From contig JANQPI010000026.1 of assembly GCA_028289585.1 (NCBI GenBank), positions 248,001 through 312,000 of the forward strand: a stretch of DNA of 64,000 nucleotides, in the 5' to 3' direction. This stretch comes from Candidatus Zixiibacteriota bacterium. Lineage in GTDB: Bacteria > Zixibacteria > MSB-5A5 > GN15 > FEB-12. Of this stretch, positions 33,035 to 41,023 are shown piece after piece (positions within the stretch are counted from its first letter, which is position 1; each line of letters starts with the position of its first letter). Position numbers and translations under genes: made by a program. The notes beneath the pieces were generated by a model. That model was not told where the DNA came from and searched no databases. It saw nothing but the letters and a program-made list of their open reading frames with translations.

Positions 33035-34549
33035 GTGTCATATCTCCACAAGACGACAACGTGGCTGGTTATCCCCGGCCTCGCGGTGATTGCTATTCTC
33101 CTGGGGGCATTTGTCGCGGGGTCACTGCGCCCGGTTGAACCGGCTCGTTCGACACCTGAGTCGCCCACCCCGGCTGTTCCTCCGGTTGTTGAGGCGCTCC
33201 CCGCCTCGCAGACCTCAGGCTACCCTGTCGTTCGACGTGATGGCTCTGACGAATATGAATCGCCGTTTGTGGCGGTCGTGGAGACATTCCAGAACGCCGT
33301 CGTGAACGTATCAGCACGCTCGAGTAATCAGGAAACGCCCTGGTGGTTCCGTGATCGTGATCGTGGCGCCTCGTCCGGTTCCGGGTTCTTCTTCCGACCG
33401 GATGGGTATGTTTTAACCAATGCCCATGTTGTGCGCGACGCCACCCGACTAACCGTTCGGACCGCGTCTGGCTACGAGTACGACGCCCGTCTGGTCGGCG
33501 CCGATCCGATGACCGATTTGGCTGTCCTCAAGGTTGAGCCGGAAGAGGAGATTGTAACGATCCCCTTTGGCACCTCAGACGACCTCAAAGTAGGGGACTG
33601 GGCGATTGCCATCGGCAACCCGTTCCCGCAGCAGGGTCTCGATCGGACGGTAACGGTCGGTGTTATATCGGCGACCGGGCGAAGCAACCTTCGATTCGGA
33701 TCGGAGACACCGCGGTATCAGAATTACATCCAGACCGACGCGTCGATTAACCCCGGAAACTCGGGCGGTCCGCTGCTCAATCTTCGCGGAGAGGCGATTG
33801 GCGTAAACTCCGCGATCTCTTCACCGACCGGATCATCGGTTGGTATCGGTTTCGCCATTCCGATCGATATGGCCAAAGCGATCGTTCCTGATCTCATCGA
33901 GTTCGGGCAGGCGCAACGAGGGTGGCTGGGTGTCTGGCTCTCCAACGTGACAGAGCGTGAAGCGAAACGACAACGTCTGACGCAGGTAGCCGGGGTGCGG
34001 ATCGACTCGGTGATGGCCAATTCACCAGCCTCCGTCGCCGGAATCCGTCGGGGGGATGTCGTGGTTAACTTCAATGGCCAGGATGTTCGGAATTCGAATC
34101 AGTTTTCGGTTCTTGTGTCGACCGTCAAAGTCGGCGAGGCGGTTCCAATTGGAGTCCTCCGCAACGGTCAGGAAGTGGCACTGGAGGCGGTGGTCGGCGA
34201 CCAGAACAACACGGCGCAGATCGCGCGCAGTGAGTCGGGGAGCAACCGCGATGTCACCGAGGAACGGTGGCTCGGCATGGAGCTCGTTGAATTTACAACC
34301 CAGCTTGCGAGTGAGATTGGGGTGAAGCACATCGATGGAATCTACGTCAACGGCGTCGATCCGGGTTCAACGGCTTATCGGGCCGGTGTGACCGAGGGGA
34401 CGATCGTGATACAGCTTAACAACCAGGTAATCGGATCGCTGGGTGAAGCGCGACGAGTGATTGGACAATTGGGTACCAGTCCCGATGCCGTTCCTCTCCT
34501 CGTGTTGGAACCGGATGGTTCGGTGGCCCGGAAAGTGCTTCGACCGTAG
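33035..34549 (+). CDS. HtrA/DegQ-type serine protease, membrane-anchored, two PDZ domains
   Basis: A 504-residue protease. An N-terminal helix (TWLVIPGLAVIAILLGAFVAGSL) anchors it in the inner membrane, with a Pro/Ser/Glu-rich linker. The trypsin-like domain has His131 (VLTNAHVVRDA), Asp161 (PMTDLAVLKVEP) and Ser243 (NPGNSGGPL). Two PDZ domains follow, with IRRGDVVVNFNGQDV and RAGVTEGTIVIQLNNQ. It handles misfolded periplasmic proteins. The GTG at 33035 is chosen because AAGGAG is 8 nt upstream; an in-frame TTG at 33008 would precede it. It is divergent from the aldolase operon and is followed by the sigma factor gene after 109 nt. Confidence 0.93.
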   Translation: MSYLHKTTTWLVIPGLAVIAILLGAFVAGSLRPVEPARSTPESPTPAVPPVVEALPASQTSGYPVVRRDGSDEYESPFVAVVETFQNAVVNVSARSSNQETPWWFRDRDRGASSGSGFFFRPDGYVLTNAHVVRDATRLTVRTASGYEYDARLVGADPMTDLAVLKVEPEEEIVTIPFGTSDDLKVGDWAIAIGNPFPQQGLDRTVTVGVISATGRSNLRFGSETPRYQNYIQTDASINPGNSGGPLLNLRGEAIGVNSAISSPTGSSVGIGFAIPIDMAKAIVPDLIEFGQAQRGWLGVWLSNVTEREAKRQRLTQVAGVRIDSVMANSPASVAGIRRGDVVVNFNGQDVRNSNQFSVLVSTVKVGEAVPIGVLRNGQEVALEAVVGDQNNTAQIARSESGSNRDVTEERWLGMELVEFTTQLASEIGVKHIDGIYVNGVDPGSTAYRAGVTEGTIVIQLNNQVIGSLGEARRVIGQLGTSPDAVPLLVLEPDGSVARKVLRP

Positions 34550-34658
34550 GAACTGATTACGGACATATGGGTTAGAAGGGGTTCCGCGGCTCGCTTGGCG
34601 ACCGCGGCCTGTGTGATGATAGGATTATCCAACCACCAAGAGGAGAGCGCAACGAACC

Positions 34659-35513
34659 GTGGCTAAACAGTCCCTTAAGTATCGCGATGAGGATCGATCA
34701 CTCGATCTCTACCTTCGCGAGATCGGGGAAACTCCACTCATTACTGCCGACGAAGAGGTGCGATTGGCGCGCCGGATTAAGCAGGGCGATAAACGGGCCC
34801 TGGAGAAATTGACCAAAGCCAATCTGCGTTTTGTGGTGTCGGTGGCTAAACAGTATCAGAATCAGGGTCTTTCGCTCGCCGATTTGATCAACGAGGGTAA
34901 CATCGGTTTGATCAAAGCCGCTAAGCGATTCGACGAGACCCGCGGCTTCAAGTTCATCAGTTATGCCGTCTGGTGGATCCGTCAGGCGATTCTCCAGGCT
35001 TTGGCCGAGCAGAGTCGTATTGTCCGTTTGCCTCTCAATCGTGTGGGCACGCTCCACAAGATCGGCAAGATTTCGAGCCAACTCGAACAGGACCTGGGTC
35101 GGGAACCGTCTCCCGAAGAGATCGCCGCTAAACTCGAACTCTCCGAAGGCGAAGTGTCTGATACGCTCAAGATCTCTAACTCACATCTGTCGCTCGATGC
35201 TCCCTTTTCGCAGTCTGAGGACAATTCGCTGATTGACATCCTTGAGGATGAGTTTCAGCCCTCGCCTGATGAGGCGCTCCTACAGAACTCGCTGCGTACC
35301 GAGATTGAGAAAGCGCTCGACACGCTATCTGCCCGTGAGGCTGAGGTAATCAATCTCTACTTCGGGCTCAATGGCGAGAAGGCATTGACGCTGGAGGAGA
35401 TTGGCGCCCGTTTTTCGCTAACCCGGGAACGTGTGCGTCAGATCAAGGAGAAGGCGATTCGTCGGCTCCGTCACGCGTCACGTAGCCGTAGCCTCCGCGC
35501 CTATCTCAACTAA
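34659..35513 (+). CDS. RNA polymerase sigma factor, SigA/RpoD type without region 1.1
   Basis: A 284-residue primary-type sigma factor. Region 1.2 ([31 protein letters not shown]), region 2 ([57 protein letters not shown]), region 3 ([21 protein letters not shown]) and region 4 ([52 protein letters not shown]) are all present. Region 1.1 and the non-conserved insert of RpoD are missing, as in Bacteroidetes and other FCB lineages, where such short factors are the main sigma factor. The GTG start has GAGGAG eleven nt upstream. It may thus be the housekeeping factor that reads the sigma-70-type promoters in this window. Confidence 0.92.
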   Translation: MAKQSLKYRDEDRSLDLYLREIGETPLITADEEVRLARRIKQGDKRALEKLTKANLRFVVSVAKQYQNQGLSLADLINEGNIGLIKAAKRFDETRGFKFISYAVWWIRQAILQALAEQSRIVRLPLNRVGTLHKIGKISSQLEQDLGREPSPEEIAAKLELSEGEVSDTLKISNSHLSLDAPFSQSEDNSLIDILEDEFQPSPDEALLQNSLRTEIEKALDTLSAREAEVINLYFGLNGEKALTLEEIGARFSLTRERVRQIKEKAIRRLRHASRSRSLRAYLN

Positions 35514-35540
35514 CCGCGCAGTTTACAGAGACGAACGTTT

Positions 35541-35567
35541 AGCGCCGTCCCTTTTCAGGGCGGCGCT
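35541..35567. terminator. Hairpin between convergent sigma factor and glycosyltransferase genes
   Basis: AGCGCCGTCCC (35541-35551) pairs with GGGCGGCGCT (35558-35567) apart from one bulge; loop TTTTCA. The T-run is poor on both strands. Confidence 0.55.
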
Positions 35568-35571
35568 ATTG

Positions 35572-37221
35572 CTATGGGGTCAACAGGATTGCCTGGAGAG
35601 AATCCGTGTCCAGCCCCAGTGAGTCGGCGGTTGCCTTGCGGAAGAACACTCCCGACGAAATCGTGCGTCGGAGGCGATCGCTGGCATAGCGATCGACATA
35701 CGCTTCGATCGGCAGGTAGTCGGAGTACAGTCGGCCATCGACATCCCACTGCGAGCGCATCGTGAACGAACCATGGGTCGCAATGTACGTCGGTTTCAAC
35801 TCTTCGAAGACGTACTGATAGAATCGGTCCATGTTCCAGCGGTCATGTTTCCAGTGATTGCGACGATGGCGCGCAATGACAGAATCGGCCAAACCGGCCA
35901 GGTCGTAGACCGTCAGGTCGGAATAGAGAAGTGCCCCACCAAGATCCGGCACGAGAAGCGAAGCGGAATCGAGGCCAAGGCGGTCGGTCCAGTCATTGAT
36001 ACGGTGACCAAAGTTGTTGGCGATTCGTTCGAGCGGGACTGTTGGATTCTCCGAGAACGTGGCCATCCGCTCTGTATTGTGCGTAATGGCAGTCCACAGG
36101 AGTATCAGGCCGAGTGCCCCACCGATCAGCCGCACTGACCAGTGTTGGACAGTCGTCACGACGAGTCGGGCCCAGACCACGACCAGCCACCCGAGCCCGA
36201 GACCAAACACCGGTGTGGCAAACCGAAACTCCCGCATCCAGTCGACCGGCAACATCGCATAGACGACGAGACCGAGAACGGTCATCACCGCCAGCGAGCG
36301 AAGGGCCCGGGGAACGCCGCACTGTAGTGATGACCACAGTCCCCAGCTTCCCAGCAGAATGACTGGTAGAATCATTGCCGGTCCGGCGACAGCGGCGAAG
36401 AGGTCGCGAAGTTTTGAGAGTCCCTGTTTCTCTAGGTAAACAACTTCTAGCAAGTCGCTGCTCGCCAAGCCGCCTTTGGCGTAATACGGCATCGGCCACC
36501 ACTCGCCGAAGTAGCTAACGCGAAAGGCCAGGAAGAGGCTGTAGCCAAGAACGAAGACTCCTCCCGAGATGAGCCATGTGCGCCACGTTGATCGAAGCGT
36601 TACGGCTTTCAGACCGTCATGGGCGAGTCCGGCGAGAGGGACCGCGAGTGTCCAGAGGATCCCATCAGGACGAGTGAATGCAAGTGCGAGGCAGACTACG
36701 CCAAGGGCAATCGGACGAAACGTTGATCTCGTTATCTCGCGTGTCAGGAGGATGAGGAGCAGGAAGTAGAGGGGGTTCTCAAGACCTGACGTCGTCCAAA
36801 TCGCAAAGCCCGTCTGCGTACCGACGGCCACCAAGGCAAGGAACGGGATGACCAGTCGGCTCGAGGCGGCTTCAGCCAACGGTCGATAGAGAAGTGCGGC
36901 GGCACCACCAAGGAGCAGCAGACTGAAGAGTTTGCCGATGATGTACGGATCGAACAGCCCCAACCAGACAAGGGGGGCGACAATCAATACCCAGGTTGTA
37001 TTGGAGTAAGCCTCAATGGGATCGGCTCCCGGCTGAGGAACGAGGCCATGCCCAAGAGCGAGCGATCGACTAAAGGCGAACGATATTCCGGCATCATCGA
37101 TCAACCAGTCGCGCAACGGCCAGGCCGTGAAGGCGGCAACCGCCACAAAGAGACCGGCGGCGGTTATTTCCCGCCAGTGGTTGCCGATCCACGTTCCCGC
37201 TCGTGTCGCCCAGCTCCCCAT
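35572..37221 (-). CDS. Multi-pass GT-C fold glycosyltransferase
   Basis: A 549-residue integral membrane protein with about 10-12 hydrophobic helices and a soluble C-terminal domain of about 150 residues. The N-terminal loop carries the catalytic acidic motif DWLIDDAGISFAFSRSLALGHGLVPQPGADPIEAYSNTTWVL, characteristic of GT-C enzymes that use lipid-linked sugar donors; this form resembles arabinofuranosyl transferase AftB relatives. It probably adds a sugar to an envelope glycan or protein on the outer face of the inner membrane; donor and acceptor are unknown. The ATG at 37221 has no Shine-Dalgarno but a promoter (37230-37258) that ends 8 nt before it. Confidence 0.8.
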   Translation of the reverse strand: MGSWATRAGTWIGNHWREITAAGLFVAVAAFTAWPLRDWLIDDAGISFAFSRSLALGHGLVPQPGADPIEAYSNTTWVLIVAPLVWLGLFDPYIIGKLFSLLLLGGAAALLYRPLAEAASSRLVIPFLALVAVGTQTGFAIWTTSGLENPLYFLLLILLTREITRSTFRPIALGVVCLALAFTRPDGILWTLAVPLAGLAHDGLKAVTLRSTWRTWLISGGVFVLGYSLFLAFRVSYFGEWWPMPYYAKGGLASSDLLEVVYLEKQGLSKLRDLFAAVAGPAMILPVILLGSWGLWSSLQCGVPRALRSLAVMTVLGLVVYAMLPVDWMREFRFATPVFGLGLGWLVVVWARLVVTTVQHWSVRLIGGALGLILLWTAITHNTERMATFSENPTVPLERIANNFGHRINDWTDRLGLDSASLLVPDLGGALLYSDLTVYDLAGLADSVIARHRRNHWKHDRWNMDRFYQYVFEELKPTYIATHGSFTMRSQWDVDGRLYSDYLPIEAYVDRYASDRLRRTISSGVFFRKATADSLGLDTDSLQAILLTP

Positions 37222-37229
37222 GCAGGCCG

Positions 37230-37258
37230 ACGATACCGCTTGCCCCCGGTTGCTGCAA
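37230..37258 (-). promoter_or_regulatory. Leaderless-type promoter for the glycosyltransferase gene
   Basis: On the minus strand TTGCAG (37253-37258), 17 nt, TATCGT (37230-37235), then 8 nt to the ATG at 37221. Confidence 0.45.
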
Positions 37259-37295
37259 TTCTATATTGCCTCGCCCGTGGTTACCCCGGGTGACT

Positions 37296-37379
37296 GCCGA
37301 GGTGGTGAAATTGGTAGACGCGCTGCGTTCAGGGCGCAGTCCTCGCAAGGGGGTGCGGGTTCGAGTCCCGCCCTCGGCA
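37296..37379 (+). tRNA. tRNA-Leu(CAG)
   Basis: An 84-nt class II tRNA. The acceptor arms GCCGAGG (37296-37302) and CCTCGGC (37372-37378) pair fully. The anticodon stem CTGCG/CGCAG encloses loop TTCAGGG with anticodon CAG. A long variable arm is present, and the T loop reads GGTTCGAGTCC. CCA is not encoded. Confidence 0.97.
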
Positions 37380-37402
37380 TTACTTTCTCCGCATTGAATC
37401 CG

Positions 37403-38230
37403 TCAATCGAGTTCGAGTGACTCCTGCAAGGCAGGATGACGATACCGAGCGCCGCCGGTGATCACGGTCAGGTTGGGTTCAATTTCGACCGTACCGGCCC
37501 AGTGAGTGTGTCCACATAGGACGATAAATCGTCGATTAGGATGACCGAGCGCGGCCGCCCGAATGACATCTCCCGTCGCTCCACACCCCAGATGCGGCAG
37601 CATCAACGGATGCGGAGTTTTGCCCTTGTACCAGCAGGCTTCCTCGAACGGTGGAACGTGGGTGGCCACCACAATGGTTTGGTAGTCGACAGCCGCCTCC
37701 GCGAGGCTAACTTCAAGCGCAGTGGCACAGTCATTCGCAAGATCAGTCATGATCCGATGGCGTTCCTGCTTAGCGGCATCTGATAACCGTGAGCCATCAC
37801 GTGACGACGGTTGGAAGTCCTCAATCAGCAGGTAGTCGCTCAGCAGAATCGGCGAGGCGACATAGTCCCCGAAGCGGCCGTCGGCCCAACCGTCGTGCCC
37901 GACCAGAGCGCATGTACTGGAAAGGGACACCACCGATCCCTCACCAAGATACGTAATCGGCAGCGATCGGTCGGTCAGTGCCTTGATATCGGTCCGCGTT
38001 TCGTCGACAGATGCCAGGTAGTAGTCGTGATTTCCCAGAACAAACGACAACGGCCGGCGAATAGAGTAGTAGATCTGCTCCAGATAGGTGGCGACCGTGG
38101 GAGCTTCGCCGATGTCACCCGTGATGACGAGGTGATCGAAATCTGCCGTTGCGAGTTCGGAGATGAAGTGGGCGCGTTCGTCAGGTCGCAGAAAATTGAG
38201 GTGAATGTCGGTTAGCCAGGCGAGTGTCAC
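37403..38230 (-). CDS. Calcineurin-like metallophosphoesterase
   Basis: A 275-residue phosphoesterase. The metal-binding motifs appear in order: WLTDIHLNFL (D-x-H), VITGDIGEAP (GD), FVLGNHDYY (GNHD), VVATHVPPFEE (H) and IVLCGHTHWAG (GHTH). These bind two metal ions and hydrolyse phosphomono- or diesters; the substrate is unknown. The start is uncertain: GTG at 38230 (then TLAWLTDIH) is likely, since a longer frame would run through the terminator stem at 38285-38316. No Shine-Dalgarno is seen. Cytoplasmic, single gene. Confidence 0.85.
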   Translation of the reverse strand: MTLAWLTDIHLNFLRPDERAHFISELATADFDHLVITGDIGEAPTVATYLEQIYYSIRRPLSFVLGNHDYYLASVDETRTDIKALTDRSLPITYLGEGSVVSLSSTCALVGHDGWADGRFGDYVASPILLSDYLLIEDFQPSSRDGSRLSDAAKQERHRIMTDLANDCATALEVSLAEAAVDYQTIVVATHVPPFEEACWYKGKTPHPLMLPHLGCGATGDVIRAAALGHPNRRFIVLCGHTHWAGTVEIEPNLTVITGGARYRHPALQESLELD

Positions 38231-38280
38231 GAGGCCGATGATACGTCGAGCGACGGTTACGACCAAGAACTGTGAGTAAG

Positions 38281-38316
38281 AAAAAGCCGCCCACAATCGA
38301 TAAGACTGGGGCGGCT
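38281..38316 (-). terminator. Intrinsic terminator for the LVIVD/dockerin gene
   Basis: On the minus strand AGCCGCCC (38309-38316) pairs with GGGCGGCT (38285-38292) over a 16-nt loop, followed by TTTTTC. Confidence 0.75.
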
Positions 38317-38335
38317 CGTGTTTCGAGTCGTTACG

Positions 38336-40354
38336 CTACAAGCAGCTGGGTAGCGGTGAGAAGGTTACGAATAAATTGTCGATCAGGAACGAGAGGTCCG
38401 GCAGGCCGACCTGACCGTCGGCGTTGACATCCGCCTCACCCTCGCAGCAGAGATCCGTGAAAGTGATGAACAGATTGTCAATGAGGGTGCTCAGGTCGGG
38501 GAGACCGACGGAACCATCGCAATCGACATCACCCGTCGAGCCCGCACAGCAGCTAAGCGAGAACCGGGCGGTGACGTTGTCGGCTAACAGCGGTGCCGTG
38601 CGGTCATCAATGGTGAAAATCGGGTCGAACCCATCGACCGGTTCGATCCGGAACTGGGCCGTATCGAACCCGAGATCAACAGCGAACATTGTGAAGTGCA
38701 GATTCACGATCGTATGTGTCCCCGGTGGGATCGGTGCTGCTGAGTAGATATCGATAACAGCGCGGTTTGATTGACTAACGATGTTCGAGTCCAGCGCCCC
38801 GTCGGTGATCAGACCGGCGGTCGAGGCCGAGTCGAACGAGACCGGGAGTCCGCCGACGCCCCAGCTGAAGGGCAGGGTGTAGCCGATTGCCGGGATGTGC
38901 TGTGCCAGGACAACCGGCACGACAAACGACTGTCCGAGGTCGGCCGCAAACTCAGAGCTTGCCACTGACAGTGTTTCGGCATGCGCGATGATGAAGTTCG
39001 TCAACTCCTCGGTGAACGTACCGTTGCTCCGAGTGACATCGAGCGAGGGAGAATAGAGACCGGCCTCGTTGTAGGTGTAGAGGACATCCTGCGTGCTTGC
39101 CGAACCACCGTCGTCGAAGTCCCATGCGAACGACGTTGCATTACAGCCGGTACCTTCGAAGTCGACAGTCAGCGGTGCGGGGCCGATTGTTGTATCTGCT
39201 TTGATGCCGGCCGGGGCGAAGATGAAGAGATCACCGCTGACATTCGATCCGAAGATTTTGCCAGATGACGTGTACGGGAAGGCACCCCAGGCGCCGGAGA
39301 AACCGGGGCTCTCAGTCGCCGGCCAGGTATCGAAGCGGTCGACTTCGACCGGATTACTCAGATTAGAAACGTCGAAGGCTGCCATGCCTGACTCGTAGTG
39401 GGCAACAATGACAGTTGTGTCGTCGAGCCCGACAAAGGCATTGTGCGCGAGGTTCGAGGGGGCGAGGTAGTTGCCGACGAGCTGAATGTTATCGAGATCG
39501 GCGATATCCCATACCTTGACGGTCTTGAATGCGGTCTCCTCGGTTGTCACGGCGAAGCGGCGATCTTTCGACACCCAAATCTGATGGACAAAACCGGGAT
39601 TGGGGACAGAGATCGTACGGACACGAACCGGATTGTCTGGATCGGTGCAATCCCAAATCGACCAGAACGGGTCGAACGCTTCACAGACCCAAGCGGTATC
39701 ATTGTCCACGTAGAGGTCGTGGCAGCCGGTTGAACCGAATCCACGTTGGGTTGGGTTTTCGGGGTTGACGCTCGGATCAAGGATTCGAAAGCCGTTGTTC
39801 TGCGAGGCAAGGTAGATGAGCCCGGAGGTCGTATCAATCGCGATGTTGTGCCAATTCGTAAACGGGGTAGTGGCGCGTTGACCGACATAGCGAACCCGAT
39901 CGGGCAGATTCGTCATGTCAAAGATACGAATGCCACGACCGGCACCGGAACACTCGGTGACCGCGTAGGCATAGCCGTTGAGGGTCTTAAAGTCTCGCCA
40001 GATACCGCCCTGGCCGCACGGGTCGTTGTGGCGGAAGATGATTTCCCGGCGGGTCACGTTATAGAAGACGACCTGGTCGAACAGGCCCATGATCGCATAC
40101 TCGTTCCCCTGTGGATCCTCCCAGCCCCAGATGTCGTTTCCACTCTGGCTGCTCGTGGTCAGGTCGACCTGTTCGTGAAGACAGAAAAAGTCACCGGTAG
40201 CCGCGGCACTGGCAGCCGATTGCATCGGTTGCGACCGGTTTTGCCACGCTTCCCACTCGGCGAGAATAGCGTCGATTCGAGATTCGTCATAAGGAACGGC
40301 GAAGGCCGTGGCCGTAACGCACAGCATAAACAGACTACGGAGAAGGTGGCGCAT
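38336..40354 (-). CDS. Choice-of-anchor B (LVIVD-type) propeller protein with PKD and dockerin domains
   Basis: A 672-residue exported protein. Signal peptide MRHLLRSLFMLCVTATAFA. The first about 350 residues match the choice-of-anchor B family, a beta-propeller of LVIVD-like repeats (YAVTECSGAGRGIRIFDMTNLPDRVRYVG, VKVWDIADLDNIQLVG, GMAAFDVSNLSNPVEV). A PKD domain (about 375-455; PLTVDFEGTGCNATSFAWDFDDGG) follows. Residues about 465-600 form a cohesin-like or Ig-like module. The C-terminus has two dockerin calcium loops (GDVDCDGSVGLPDLSTLID and ADVNADGQVGLPDLSFLID). It is anchored by dockerin in the same way as the 24988 protein. The start at 40354 is supported by the signal peptide; a sigma-70 promoter is at 40412-40440. 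Confidence 0.8.
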   Translation of the reverse strand: MRHLLRSLFMLCVTATAFAVPYDESRIDAILAEWEAWQNRSQPMQSAASAAATGDFFCLHEQVDLTTSSQSGNDIWGWEDPQGNEYAIMGLFDQVVFYNVTRREIIFRHNDPCGQGGIWRDFKTLNGYAYAVTECSGAGRGIRIFDMTNLPDRVRYVGQRATTPFTNWHNIAIDTTSGLIYLASQNNGFRILDPSVNPENPTQRGFGSTGCHDLYVDNDTAWVCEAFDPFWSIWDCTDPDNPVRVRTISVPNPGFVHQIWVSKDRRFAVTTEETAFKTVKVWDIADLDNIQLVGNYLAPSNLAHNAFVGLDDTTVIVAHYESGMAAFDVSNLSNPVEVDRFDTWPATESPGFSGAWGAFPYTSSGKIFGSNVSGDLFIFAPAGIKADTTIGPAPLTVDFEGTGCNATSFAWDFDDGGSASTQDVLYTYNEAGLYSPSLDVTRSNGTFTEELTNFIIAHAETLSVASSEFAADLGQSFVVPVVLAQHIPAIGYTLPFSWGVGGLPVSFDSASTAGLITDGALDSNIVSQSNRAVIDIYSAAPIPPGTHTIVNLHFTMFAVDLGFDTAQFRIEPVDGFDPIFTIDDRTAPLLADNVTARFSLSCCAGSTGDVDCDGSVGLPDLSTLIDNLFITFTDLCCEGEADVNADGQVGLPDLSFLIDNLFVTFSPLPSCL

Positions 40355-40411
40355 GATCTGATTCTCAGTTTTTGGGTTGGGGACTACGGACGTATGGAAC
40401 AGTACAGATTG

Positions 40412-40440
40412 TATATATAGTTCCATTTCGATTTAGTCAA
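40412..40440 (-). promoter_or_regulatory. Sigma-70 promoter for the LVIVD/dockerin gene
   Basis: On the minus strand TTGACT (40435-40440), 17 nt, TATATA (40412-40417), inside a TATATATA run, about 58 nt before the start. Confidence 0.65.
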
Positions 40441-40502
40441 CCGTCAAGGTCGGTTATGCCGATTGGCTGTCGCCAATCAAGGCACCTTGCCAGAGATAAT
40501 TC

Positions 40503-40531
40503 TTGCATTTTGTCGCATGACCGAATATTAT
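40503..40531 (+). promoter_or_regulatory. Leaderless-type promoter of the Lrp-family gene
   Basis: TTGCAT (40503-40508), 17-nt spacer, TATTAT (40526-40531), then 5 nt to the ATG at 40537. Transcription should start at or very near the start codon; no Shine-Dalgarno is present. Confidence 0.6.
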
Positions 40532-40535
40532 TCGG
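40521..40535 (+). promoter_or_regulatory. Candidate Lrp autoregulatory operator overlapping the -10 box
   Basis: CCGAAT-ATT-ATTCGG is a 6-3-6 dyad that covers the -10 box and runs up to one base before the ATG. Lrp/AsnC regulators often bind 15-bp dyads in their own promoters, so self-repression is likely; not tested. Confidence 0.5.
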
Positions 40536-40536
40536 C

Positions 40537-41016
40537 ATGAGTGATGTTCAGATCGATGCAATCGACCGTCAAATCCTGGGATTTCTTCAAGATAACGCCC
40601 GAATAACAAACGCGGAAATTGCGGAGCGATTAGGCATGGCCGCCTCGGCTACTCATGAGAGACTTCGCAAGCTCGAACGCCGGGGATTCATTCAAGGCTA
40701 TGAGGCAGTCCTGAATGCGCGTGATCTCGGCTATGGGTTGATTGCCTATTGCTTCGTTCGGACCAACGAGGGGGCGCGTGATACGGTTGGCAATGCCCTA
40801 ACCGCACTGGAGGAAGTCCAGGAAGTACACATCGTTGCGGGCGAGGACTGTTATCTTGCCAAGGTACGGGCGCGCGACACCGCGCATTTGTGGCGGGTGC
40901 TGCAAGACCGTATTGGTTCGATAGCGGATGTCACCACCACTCGTACGACGATCGTCATGCAGACGTTCAAGGAGTCCCAGCGCGTCCCGCTCAACGGGGA
41001 CGCACCGGCCGACTAG
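40537..41016 (+). CDS. Lrp/AsnC family transcriptional regulator
   Basis: A 159-residue regulator. The N-terminal helix-turn-helix is QIDAIDRQILGFLQDNARITNAEIAERLGMAASATHERLRKLERRGFIQGYEAVL; the C-terminal RAM/AsnC ligand domain is seen in VQEVHIVAGEDCYLAKVRARDTAHLWRVLQDRIG and VTTTRTTIVMQTFKE. Such proteins form dimers and octamers and respond to amino acids. It lies 7 nt from the convergent end of the ABC operon and opposite to the LVIVD/dockerin gene, so it might control the shared intergenic region. The ATG at 40537 follows directly on promoter and dyad. Confidence 0.93.
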   Translation: MSDVQIDAIDRQILGFLQDNARITNAEIAERLGMAASATHERLRKLERRGFIQGYEAVLNARDLGYGLIAYCFVRTNEGARDTVGNALTALEEVQEVHIVAGEDCYLAKVRARDTAHLWRVLQDRIGSIADVTTTRTTIVMQTFKESQRVPLNGDAPAD

Positions 41017-41023
41017 CGTTCCA

